A stretch of DNA of 64,000 nt from Pseudalkalibacillus sp045920555 (GTDB lineage: Bacteria > Bacillota > Bacilli > Bacillales > Fictibacillaceae), in NCBI RefSeq assembly GCF_045920555.1, contig NZ_CP174509.1:5332001-5396000 (forward strand), in the 5' to 3' direction. The position numbers were made by a program, and so were the translations under genes. This document shows positions 18,336-25,515 of the stretch, piece after piece. Every line of letters begins with the position of its first letter. Within the stretch, counting starts at the first letter, position 1. Under the pieces are notes generated by a model that was given only the letters and a program-made list of their open reading frames with translations, did not search any database and had not been told where the DNA came from.

Positions 18336-18355
18336 TTAGAACACCATCTTTCCAT

Positions 18356-18484
18356 ATTAGAAACATTTTAATTTTATCATGTTTCTATAATAGAAAAAAT
18401 AAAATTTCTAAAAAAGAAACAAAATGTGTTGACATTTCTTAAATAGAAATTTAATATTTACTTAAGTTGTTTCTAAAATAGAAA
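18356..18484. promoter_or_regulatory. Divergent control region with four 15-bp operators
   Basis: Copies of TTTCTANAATAGAAA occur at 18382-18396, 18405-18419, 18435-18449 and 18470-18484, with a half-site at 18356-18363. All share the inverted arms TTTCT and AGAAA. They fill the space between the two divergent XRE genes and are the expected binding sites of one or both regulators. Confidence 0.88.
18429..18457 (+). promoter_or_regulatory. Near-consensus sigma-A promoter with an operator in its spacer
   Basis: TTGACA at 18429-18434 and TAATAT at 18452-18457 are separated by exactly 17 bp. The third operator (18435-18449) lies wholly inside the spacer, so a bound repressor would block RNA polymerase. 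The promoter reads into the second XRE gene and toward the bacteriocin-Tat genes. Confidence 0.88.
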
Positions 18485-18500
18485 TGGAAGGAGGATAATG

Positions 18501-18761
18501 ATGAAAAGAATTAATTTAGAATTTATTAAATCAGAACGAATAAAACATAATATCCCACTAAAAGAAATGGCCATAGAACTAGGGTTTAAGAACGCTTCTA
18601 CGTATTTAAAGTACGAGAATGGTACTTATTCTTTTAAAGCTGACCATCTTCCATTACTAGCAACTAAACTAGGCTGTGATATTAACTCCCTTTTTTTTAA
18701 TCATAGTGTTTCTAAAACAGAAATATTCTTTAAAAATCTAAATAAAACTATAACAGCATAA
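18501..18761 (+). CDS. Small XRE-family regulator (Cro-like)
   Basis: The 86-residue product has a helix-turn-helix at about residues 15-40 (IPLKEMAIELGFKNASTYLKY). Two ATG codons are adjacent; the second (18501) is better spaced from AAGGAGG. The last codons contain a fifth copy of the operator (18709-18723, TTTCTAAAACAGAAA). It is the first gene after the repressed promoter, the place of Cro or an excision/activator gene in phage-like switches. Activator, Cro-like antirepressor and autoregulator are all possible. Confidence 0.85.
   Translation: MKRINLEFIKSERIKHNIPLKEMAIELGFKNASTYLKYENGTYSFKADHLPLLATKLGCDINSLFFNHSVSKTEIFFKNLNKTITA
18709..18723. promoter_or_regulatory. Fifth operator copy, inside the Cro-like gene
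   Basis: TTTCTAAAACAGAAA has the same arms as the four operators upstream. It lies near the 3' end of the small XRE gene and could act as a roadblock or looping site. Confidence 0.65.
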
Positions 18762-18774
18762 GGAGGTGAACTTC

Positions 18775-18822
18775 ATGTCAGTGTCTATACCTAGCAGGTT
18801 TATCCTGCATAGACCACCGTAA
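18775..18822 (+). CDS. Very short leader ORF, 15 codons
   Basis: A perfect AAGGAGGTGA site 5 bases before an ATG opens a frame for MSVSIPSRFILHRPP and a stop. The coding stretch contains the hairpin GCAGG-TTTAT-CCTGC. It lies between the Cro-like gene and the bacteriocin precursor gene. A translated leader that controls downstream expression, or a small peptide with its own activity, are both possible; only the strong ribosome site supports it. Confidence 0.5.
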   Translation: MSVSIPSRFILHRPP

Positions 18823-18954
18823 ACAAATTACAAACCTATAACAGTTGAAAGCAGCCTCTTTGTCGAGAATAGCATTTCCCTTTACTTCGTGGAATATAAG
18901 TTTAGATTTCATCCCGATAAGTTTTTAAGAATAATTCCATTAAGAGGTGATATT

Positions 18955-20001
18955 ATGGTCAAACGATATTTACTCTTTGATTCCAATTGTTCAATATGCA
19001 GCCATCTGGCAACTTCCATCGAAAAAGAAAGTAACGGATGGCTGACCATCCAGAGTCTTCATAACCCTGCGATGAAAGAACTTCTAAATCAAGTGAAGCC
19101 TGATTGGGAATTTGAACCGACCATTCTTGAAGTACACGACAACAAACCACCTATAGTCTATACAGGAATACAATTAAAAACGTATATCCTGAAAGGATTG
19201 GGTATTCGAAAATCACTACGTATTTCCAGAACGATCCGGGAGGCAGGTGTCCCCTGGTTCACGAAGAATTCGCTCCCTCCGCTCGAGTACCAGGGAAGAC
19301 GTTCGTTCGTCAAAAAGGGAGGGCTTCTTCTAGGTGGTGTGTTGTTATCACCACTACTGACCTCAATTCTTCCCTCACGGTTCACCAATAACGCAATGGC
19401 CGCTACAACGGAAGAGTCAGATTTACTGACACCTAAAAACTGGAGAACCAAAGTGAAAATCAAAGAATCAAAGGAACTGAGTGGCAAAGAAATTCAGAAA
19501 TATCTAACGGCAGATGTTCAACAAGCACTCGCTTTTAAGGAAGCCGATCTCTCCATTGACACTTCGAGGGTCAATGGCGTCTTCCACATGTTAGAGGATG
19601 GCAATACCCTGGTGGCCCTCGTGATGCAAAAAGGCGATTATATTTCGGTTTACTATTCCTTAAGCGTTCCCATCTATCATTTTGGTCGAGGAAGCTATTT
19701 ATACAAAGTGGATGAAGAAAAGGAAACGATTACCCTGGTCGGTCAAATCGTGAACGGTGAACCGGTGAAAGATGCCAGCATTCAGGCAGCTTGTGGCAAT
19801 TGCACCATCGATAATTTTTCTTATGGTGGAGGAAGGGAATGCAAAACCTGGAGTGTTCGTTGTCTGATTCAATGTTGTGGACCTTGCACCCTAGCGTGCG
19901 GGACCTGGGCCGGATGTCTTCCATGCGTCCTACTCTGGTGTCCGGTTTGTGCCTCTACATGCTGTACGGGATGGGAAGAGACTTGCTACTCCTGCGCCTA
20001 A
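18955..20001 (+). CDS. DCC oxidoreductase-Tat signal-halocin C8-like bacteriocin precursor fusion
   Basis: The start is the ATG giving MVKRYLLFDSNC, with AGAGGTGA five bases upstream. Domains in the 348-residue product: residues 1-100 are a DCC (DUF393) thioredoxin-like domain with DSNCSIC (Cys12, Cys15). Residues 113-139 are a twin-arginine signal (GRRSFVKKGG, then a hydrophobic stretch) with AMA near 147-149. Residues 150-278 form a middle domain without Cys. Residues 280-348 form a core with 16 Cys in CxxC and CC patterns (for example CLIQCCGPC). Signal, middle domain and Cys-rich core copy the halocin C8 precursor, where the middle part confers immunity; the N-terminal DCC domain is an addition. 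I infer that DCC forms the disulfides before Tat exports the folded protein. Confidence 0.85.
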   Translation: MVKRYLLFDSNCSICSHLATSIEKESNGWLTIQSLHNPAMKELLNQVKPDWEFEPTILEVHDNKPPIVYTGIQLKTYILKGLGIRKSLRISRTIREAGVPWFTKNSLPPLEYQGRRSFVKKGGLLLGGVLLSPLLTSILPSRFTNNAMAATTEESDLLTPKNWRTKVKIKESKELSGKEIQKYLTADVQQALAFKEADLSIDTSRVNGVFHMLEDGNTLVALVMQKGDYISVYYSLSVPIYHFGRGSYLYKVDEEKETITLVGQIVNGEPVKDASIQAACGNCTIDNFSYGGGRECKTWSVRCLIQCCGPCTLACGTWAGCLPCVLLWCPVCASTCCTGWEETCYSCA

Positions 20002-20025
20002 GCCTAAGACGAGGAGGAGAAGCAC

Positions 20026-20388
20026 ATGATGATAACCCTGAATTGGGGAAGACGACTGTTCATATGGTTGTTTGTGATCGTCTTTTTCCTCTTTGATCAC
20101 CCACTGGACCATTTCCCTACGGCTGCCTTTTCCTATACCTGGGGATTTGTTGTCTTAACGAAGTCATTTGATTTTTTGTATTCCTTTTCCGAAAGAAGAA
20201 TGGAGACAATCTTTCATTCTCTATTGATCGGCATACTTATTGGTGCATGCATCACTTCTCTCCAAGTGCAACCAATCGATGTCCGTCTCGTGGGAGATTT
20301 GTTTTTCGCCCTGTCTCCTCTCTTTTTATTTCGGAACGTATTGTCTGTAAAAAATCGACAATGCCATGTAGAAGATATCAAGACGTAA
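20026..20388 (+). CDS. Small polytopic membrane protein of the bacteriocin cassette
   Basis: The 120-residue product has about four hydrophobic segments (approximately 12-25, 35-50, 62-80 and 85-103) and a basic C-terminal end. AGGAGGAG lies 7 bases upstream of the ATG. It sits 24 bp after the precursor gene and before tatA, so it is co-expressed. I do not recognise a family. Immunity, maturation or a helper role in export are all possible; position alone suggests involvement with the bacteriocin. Confidence 0.75.
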   Translation: MMITLNWGRRLFIWLFVIVFFLFDHPLDHFPTAAFSYTWGFVVLTKSFDFLYSFSERRMETIFHSLLIGILIGACITSLQVQPIDVRLVGDLFFALSPLFLFRNVLSVKNRQCHVEDIKT

Positions 20389-20428
20389 CGGTGTGTCCAA
20401 TTTTCATTTTAAGGAGGTGTCTTCCATT

Positions 20429-20638
20429 ATGAATCCCTTTAATATCGGTTTTCCAAGCTTGATTTTAATCCTGGTCCTTTTCTTGATCCTTTTTGGACCC
20501 AATAAATTGCCAGAGCTTGGCCGTTCTGTTGGTCTTACCATGAAAGAGTTTAAAAAGTCGACCAGAGATCTTATCTCCGACACCGAGGGTGCATCCCAAA
20601 CGGAGGAAAGTAAAAACGGGGACCACATGAAAGGGTAA
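20429..20638 (+). CDS. tatA: TatA-type twin-arginine translocase subunit
   Basis: TatA forms the size-adjustable channel of the Tat pathway. The 69-residue product has an N-terminal membrane helix (LILILVLFLILFG), the hinge FGPNKLPELGR and an amphipathic helix (SVGLTMKEFKKS), then a short polar tail. AAGGAGGTG lies nine bases before the ATG. Linkage to a twin-arginine precursor 430 bp upstream and to tatC five bases downstream indicates a dedicated translocon, as Bacillus uses TatAy-Cy for a few specific substrates. Confidence 0.95.
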   Translation: MNPFNIGFPSLILILVLFLILFGPNKLPELGRSVGLTMKEFKKSTRDLISDTEGASQTEESKNGDHMKG

Positions 20639-20643
20639 AAAGT

Positions 20644-21363
20644 ATGCGAGATCAACCGATTCATCACGTAAACGAGTTAAGAAAACGCCTTATCTGGATC
20701 CTGTTAATGTTTGTGATATCCTTACTATTCGGGTTCCTCTGCGCAGAACCCGTCTTACAACAGATCAAAGCAGCCCCTATCTCGCAGAGGATTGACTGGA
20801 ACGTATTTGCGATTGGCGATGCGTTCCATGTCTATTTAAAGATCTCTTTTGTTATCGCGTTAGCAGTTACGACGCCGTTTGCGATGTATCAGATCTGGAA
20901 ATTTGTATCGCCGGGATTAAGCCGAATGGAACAAAGGGTAACGCTCTACTATATCCCGTTTGTTTTTTTCCTTTTCGTAGCTGGGATTCTCTTCAGTTAT
21001 TTTTTGATATTCCCGACGGTCTTTCAATTTATGACCTCGTTTTCAGAGCGAGTCGGAGCTTCAGAAGTCTATGGAATTAACCAGTACTTTTCATTCATGT
21101 TTCGCTTAATTCTCCCGATTGGGGTGGTTTTTGAACTACCCCTGATCATCATGTTTTCCACCCACCTAGGGCTCATAACACCGTCAAAATTAAAAACATC
21201 CAGAAAATACGCGTATATCTGCCTGTTGATCCTGGCAGCTATGATCACACCGCCCGATATCGTATCACATATGCTGGTCACTACACCTTTGATTCTTTTG
21301 TATGAAGTCAGTATTGTTTGTTCGAACATCGTATATGCAAAGAAACTGAGTTATAAAAGTTGA
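20644..21363 (+). CDS. tatC: TatC twin-arginine translocase receptor subunit
   Basis: TatC recognises the twin-arginine signal and recruits TatA. The 239-residue product starts with the conserved HVNELRKRL at about residues 8-16 and has six membrane helices, with YQIWKFVSPGL and FPTVFQFM motifs. Start follows tatA by five bases. Family-typical length, no visible lesion. No tatB is expected in this lineage, where TatA serves both roles. A terminator lies 147 bp downstream, ending the cassette. Confidence 0.97.
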   Translation: MRDQPIHHVNELRKRLIWILLMFVISLLFGFLCAEPVLQQIKAAPISQRIDWNVFAIGDAFHVYLKISFVIALAVTTPFAMYQIWKFVSPGLSRMEQRVTLYYIPFVFFLFVAGILFSYFLIFPTVFQFMTSFSERVGASEVYGINQYFSFMFRLILPIGVVFELPLIIMFSTHLGLITPSKLKTSRKYAYICLLILAAMITPPDIVSHMLVTTPLILLYEVSIVCSNIVYAKKLSYKS

Positions 21364-21509
21364 AATCGTCCATCCTAGTTTTAGACCTATTTAAGTATAT
21401 TAGTCGTGGCTGTTTGTACACTTCATATCATACGGGAAACAGGGATTATGACAGTTTTTTGTTGTAACCCCTGCTTCTGTTGATACCGGATCACTCCAGC
21501 ACATGGAAA

Positions 21510-21547
21510 GAGACTCCCTTATACTAGCGGGAGTCTCCTCGTTTTAT
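21510..21547. terminator. Terminator between tatC and the sugar-transport operon
   Basis: GAGACTCCC pairs perfectly with GGGAGTCTC and is followed by CTCGTTTTATTT. It can serve the rightward tatC transcript; the leftward ABC operon ends at the same place. Confidence 0.8.
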
Positions 21548-22377
21548 TTCAATACGAACTGCATACCATCTTTAAAGTTTTTACTGAAGATGATGAACAG
21601 GATCAGAATCGGCAACGTCAACAAGACGGACGCGGCATACATTGGTCCAGGATAGCCTCCGTATGGTCCGAACATCTGAGCCAACAATACGTTCAGTGTC
21701 AGCATCGTTTCACTGTTCACGACAAGCATATCCCATAGCAACTCCACCCATCTCTCCATGAACAAGAACAAGAAGATGATAGTGGTGACCGATTTCGACA
21801 TCGGGAGCACGACCTTCCAAATGATTTTCAGCTGACTAGCTCCATCGATTTTAGCAGCCTCAATAATCTCATCCGGCAGACTGCGGAAGAAATTCGTATA
21901 CATGAAAATCGCCCATAGATTCACCGCTTTCGGTAAAATCATAGCCCAGTACGTGTCATACATCCCAAAGTATTTGACGATCAGGAACAACGGAATCAAC
22001 AGGATGATCGCTGGATAGAACATCTGGAACAGAATCACGTTGTTGATGACATGCCGCCCACGGAACTTCAGCTTCGCCAACGCATAACCGACCATGATCG
22101 CTGTCGCAAGCATCAGAATCGTTGATACCAATGTCACGAACACACTGTTGAAAAACGCTCGCAGCCACGGTCTCGCCAGATTCCCATCTCCTCCAGAAAA
22201 CAACCACTCATAAGACTTCAAACTGAGATCGGTCGGGATGATTTTCCGATCGACTTGATCCCACGGTGCAAGGGATCCTAACACCATATAGAGATACGGA
22301 AATACCATGATGATCAGGACGATCGTCGCCAGGATATATAGTAGTGTCGTTTTCAGCTTCGTATTACTCCCAACCAT
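21544..22377 (-). CDS. ABC sugar transporter permease, MalG type
   Basis: This is an inner-membrane subunit of a carbohydrate importer. The 277-residue product has six membrane helices and the permease EAA loop (EIIEAAKIDGASQLKIIWKV) that contacts the ATPase. The start at the ATG giving MVGSNTKLK overlaps the end of the MalF-type gene by 14 bp and has GGGGTG upstream. No ATPase gene is present in the operon, so a shared MsmX-type ATPase elsewhere probably energises it, as is usual in Bacillus. Confidence 0.93.
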   Translation of the reverse strand: MVGSNTKLKTTLLYILATIVLIIMVFPYLYMVLGSLAPWDQVDRKIIPTDLSLKSYEWLFSGGDGNLARPWLRAFFNSVFVTLVSTILMLATAIMVGYALAKLKFRGRHVINNVILFQMFYPAIILLIPLFLIVKYFGMYDTYWAMILPKAVNLWAIFMYTNFFRSLPDEIIEAAKIDGASQLKIIWKVVLPMSKSVTTIIFLFLFMERWVELLWDMLVVNSETMLTLNVLLAQMFGPYGGYPGPMYAASVLLTLPILILFIIFSKNFKDGMQFVLK

Positions 22378-23242
22378 GTCTGGCACCCCATTTCTCAAGA
22401 ATCTTACGGAATACAAATATAGAAGCGAATGTCACGATAGAGTTGACGACTGCAATCGCTGTCCCGTACCCTGCATTCATTCTTGCGAAAGCTTGTTGAT
22501 AGATTTCCAGTTGCCACGTATGGGTAGCATACTCAGGGCCACCGCCGGTCAATACATACGGCTCGGTGAAAATACCGAACATCAAGCCGACAGCGAGGAT
22601 CGTCACTGTATAAAAGGATGGATATAACATCGGAAGCGTCACATTCCAAAAACGTTTGAAGCCGACTGCTCCATCGATTGCAGCTGCCTCATATACATCT
22701 TTCGGGATGCTCTCAAGTCCCGCTACGAAAAGAAGTGCATAATACCCGGCGAATTTCCATGCCATCATTAGTGCAATGATCAGCGGTGCCAGGATCGGTG
22801 ACCCGAGCCAATCGATATCAAGCCCCAACGTACCACGAAGCAATATGTTGAACGGACTGTTATACGATAAAATTCCGTTGACGACAATCGCTGATGCCAC
22901 CCCTGATGCCAGATAAGGCAGGAAAAACGCAACTGAATACAGACCTTTCAATCTCGGTAAGGCATGGATGATCATGGCCAGGAAAAGGGATCCGATGACG
23001 ACAATCGGAACAAACATGAATAAAAATTTATAAGTGACGAAAAATGCGGCTCTTACACTCTCGCTGAAAAAAGCCTCAATGAAGTTCTGGATGCCTACAA
23101 ACTCATAATCAGGTGCGATCAAATTCCAATTCGTAAAAGCGAGATAGGTCGCCCATATTAATGGAAAAAGAAAGAAAATCGCTGAATATATGAGGTAAGG
23201 GCTGGCAAACAGCCAACCCAACCTCGCATTGCTTTTGTTCAT
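22364..23242 (-). CDS. ABC sugar transporter permease, MalF type
   Basis: This 292-residue partner permease has an N-terminal helix (GWLFASPYLIYSAIFFLFPL) and six membrane segments in total. Its EAA loop (DVYEAAAIDGAVGFKRFWNV) is intact. It follows the binding-protein gene by one base and overlaps the MalG-type gene, so the three are translated together. Substrate is inferred from the operon: mannose-containing oligosaccharides. Confidence 0.93.
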   Translation of the reverse strand: MNKSNARLGWLFASPYLIYSAIFFLFPLIWATYLAFTNWNLIAPDYEFVGIQNFIEAFFSESVRAAFFVTYKFLFMFVPIVVIGSLFLAMIIHALPRLKGLYSVAFFLPYLASGVASAIVVNGILSYNSPFNILLRGTLGLDIDWLGSPILAPLIIALMMAWKFAGYYALLFVAGLESIPKDVYEAAAIDGAVGFKRFWNVTLPMLYPSFYTVTILAVGLMFGIFTEPYVLTGGGPEYATHTWQLEIYQQAFARMNAGYGTAIAVVNSIVTFASIFVFRKILEKWGARHGWE

Positions 23243-23243
23243 G

Positions 23244-24557
23244 TTACTTCAACACCCCGTCGATGGACTTTTTCATGTCGTTCCATGCTTCTTTCGGGTC
23301 TTTCTCTCCTTTTATGACAGGATTTACTGCCTCTCTACCGATCGCTTCCTGGATCTCAACTGTCTTCTCGTTATCAATCGGTGGTACAGCATTCGGAATG
23401 TTTTCAGCATATTTTACGAGCTGTGGATTTTCTTTAAAGTATTCTGCAAACGTTTCATTTGTCGAAAGGTCATCCCGTGCCGGTGGTAAATTCGTCTTCT
23501 CGAACCATGTCAAATCATTTTCCGCATCAGAATAGACCCACTTGACGAAATTAAACGCTGCTTGCTGTTGTTCTTTTGAAGCTGAAGCATAGATAGAAAG
23601 GCCTTTCGTATCGGCGAATGTTTTAGCGTTTTCAGGATCGACCCCGTCCGGTACCGGCGGCATGGAAAGTTCATAGGTCTCCCCTTGCTTCATTTCAGGG
23701 AATTTATCCGCCCAATACGGGAACGTCCATGGACCGATATCCATCATAACCGCTTGTCCTGTTTCGAATGGATCTGTCGCTTCACGCGTCAGTAGCAAGT
23801 CCTTCTCACTTAGATTTTTCATGAATTCAAGCGTCTCAACTCCAGCTTCTTTATCGGCAATGAATATATCACCTTCGACAAAATTGTTTCCTTCTGAAGC
23901 AGCATTGTAGACCATAAAGAAGTCAAACCATCTTGCCCACCACGTCGGTTTTACAAGATCCGCTCTTGCCCATAAGAACTTATCAGGGTACTTCTCTTTC
24001 AACTTTTCACCCATATCGAGTACTTCACTATACGTCTTTGGTGGTTCGTCATATCCTAGCTCATTCAAGATATCCATTCTCCATCCGAACAACATCGCAT
24101 TGGAATAAATCGGTAATACATACTGGTGATCGTCAGCAAATTTCCAAGTCGACATCGTCTCGGACATTTCACGGTTCTTAATTAATTCATCATAGCCTTC
24201 AAACTCTTCCAACGGAACGATCGCACTGCTTGCCGCTAATTGAGCAGCAAAACCACGAGAAATGTTCTCAGAGATAGCCGGTGCATTTCCAGCTGCGATT
24301 GCTGACTGGATGCCCGCTTCAGAAGAAGGGCTTTCTGGCATCGGTGTGACCTTGATTTTCACGTTCTCATTTTCCTTCATGTATTCTTTCGCCATTTCTG
24401 TCCAGAATGCTTGTTGAGTGGGGTTTGGTGCAGACCAGAATTCAAATTCTACTTTTCCATCCCCGCTCCCTCCTGCACCAGGCTTTTGACATGCAGAGGC
24501 GATCAATGTAACCGCTAACATCAATGTGAATAAACGCATCCATGACTTGTTTATCAT
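23244..24557 (-). CDS. ABC transporter sugar-binding lipoprotein
   Basis: This is an extracellular solute-binding protein of family 1. Start is the ATG giving MINKSWMRLFTLML; the lipobox LIASAC puts the lipid-bearing Cys near residue 23. The 437-residue mature protein shows the two-lobe composition and Trp-rich ligand surface of oligosaccharide binders (EFEFWSAPNPTQQAFW, WTFPYWADKFP). It delivers the sugar to the two permeases encoded downstream. Confidence 0.93.
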   Translation of the reverse strand: MINKSWMRLFTLMLAVTLIASACQKPGAGGSGDGKVEFEFWSAPNPTQQAFWTEMAKEYMKENENVKIKVTPMPESPSSEAGIQSAIAAGNAPAISENISRGFAAQLAASSAIVPLEEFEGYDELIKNREMSETMSTWKFADDHQYVLPIYSNAMLFGWRMDILNELGYDEPPKTYSEVLDMGEKLKEKYPDKFLWARADLVKPTWWARWFDFFMVYNAASEGNNFVEGDIFIADKEAGVETLEFMKNLSEKDLLLTREATDPFETGQAVMMDIGPWTFPYWADKFPEMKQGETYELSMPPVPDGVDPENAKTFADTKGLSIYASASKEQQQAAFNFVKWVYSDAENDLTWFEKTNLPPARDDLSTNETFAEYFKENPQLVKYAENIPNAVPPIDNEKTVEIQEAIGREAVNPVIKGEKDPKEAWNDMKKSIDGVLK

Positions 24558-24577
24558 CACTCGTTTCCCCTTTCGAA

Positions 24578-25510
24578 TCACTTATTTTTTGTTTCGAATA
24601 TAGTAAAAGGATCTGGAAGAACCGCTTTATGAGCTTCCGCGTCACTGACACCGACGTAAAGCTCGGCCTGTCCATTCTTCAAACGTACTAAACCACCGCT
24701 GAATAAAACATCCTCTAAATCAACCCGCTTAGAAGGTCCTTCAGGAAAATCCTCTCTCGTCGCAATCAGATCCATTGCGCTGATTTTATTTGTCTCTGGT
24801 TGATAGACAAACACCATCGGATAATAATGACGGTTCCCTTCTTCATCAAATTTAGCGATATGACCTAGTACACCAATATCACCAGTACCGAGGAGATGGA
24901 CTTCATTGGCTCCGCCCCATTCTTCTTCAGTGAAGTGGGAAGTAATCAAAGGGGCTTGATCGATCACCTCGGGAGTCAATTCATCGAGCGAATCAATCTC
25001 CGTATAACCGATTTTCCCTCTACCACCTTTTTCTCCTTGCGGCCGGGTAAATACACCGATTTTATTATCGGCTAATCCAATAAGGCGTATGTCTTTCATC
25101 CCACCTGGTCCAACTGCAAAGCGTTCCAGCTCATTTATTTTGTCACCTCGATAGAAAACCGTCCGCCAGGAGAGCGCGCCCTCTTGAGTCGGATGAGGAA
25201 AAATCTCTACGCCACCAAAAACGAGCTCCCCGTCAATCCGGGTGACAAAAGGATCCTGTAGTTCGTAGGTCTTCGTATTCTTTCTCGGCTTCCAGACACC
25301 GTCTCCTTCAACAAAGAACACAACATCGGAATGTTCGGTATCGCGACCTTCGACACGCCCCGCAATCACAAGTTTTCCTTCATCTTCGAAAGGTGCGGTA
25401 ATATTATAGACATCCTTTTCACTGACACCGGTGAACGTTAACTTCTCTGCTTTGATTTCAGGTTTACTAGATTGATAATCTTCTAACAAAGACTGTACCG
25501 TAAAAGCCAT
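24578..25510 (-). CDS. DUF1861 family protein, probable mannoside-operon enzyme
   Basis: The 310-residue product belongs to the DUF1861 family, whose repeated beta-strand blocks (DPFVTRIDGELVFGG, GGLVRLKNGQAELYVG) suggest a five-bladed propeller like that of GH130 and GH43 enzymes. Its function is not known. The start at the ATG giving MAFTVQSLLEDY follows GAGGTG; upstream ATG and GTG codons overlap the GH130 stop. Being placed between a GH130 phosphorylase and a sugar-binding protein suggests action on the same mannosides. Confidence 0.85.
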   Translation of the reverse strand: MAFTVQSLLEDYQSSKPEIKAEKLTFTGVSEKDVYNITAPFEDEGKLVIAGRVEGRDTEHSDVVFFVEGDGVWKPRKNTKTYELQDPFVTRIDGELVFGGVEIFPHPTQEGALSWRTVFYRGDKINELERFAVGPGGMKDIRLIGLADNKIGVFTRPQGEKGGRGKIGYTEIDSLDELTPEVIDQAPLITSHFTEEEWGGANEVHLLGTGDIGVLGHIAKFDEEGNRHYYPMVFVYQPETNKISAMDLIATREDFPEGPSKRVDLEDVLFSGGLVRLKNGQAELYVGVSDAEAHKAVLPDPFTIFETKNK

Positions 25511-25515
25511 TCCCA

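Noticed and set aside
17985..18761. The two XRE genes as a toxin-antitoxin pair
   Set aside because: Both proteins have DNA-binding domains, they are divergent, and the operator layout is that of a repressor/Cro switch; no toxin fold is seen.
18889..18954. Longer N-terminus for the bacteriocin precursor
   Set aside because: The upstream start has no ribosome site, while the ATG at 18955 has AGAGGTGA at correct spacing and starts the DCC fold directly.
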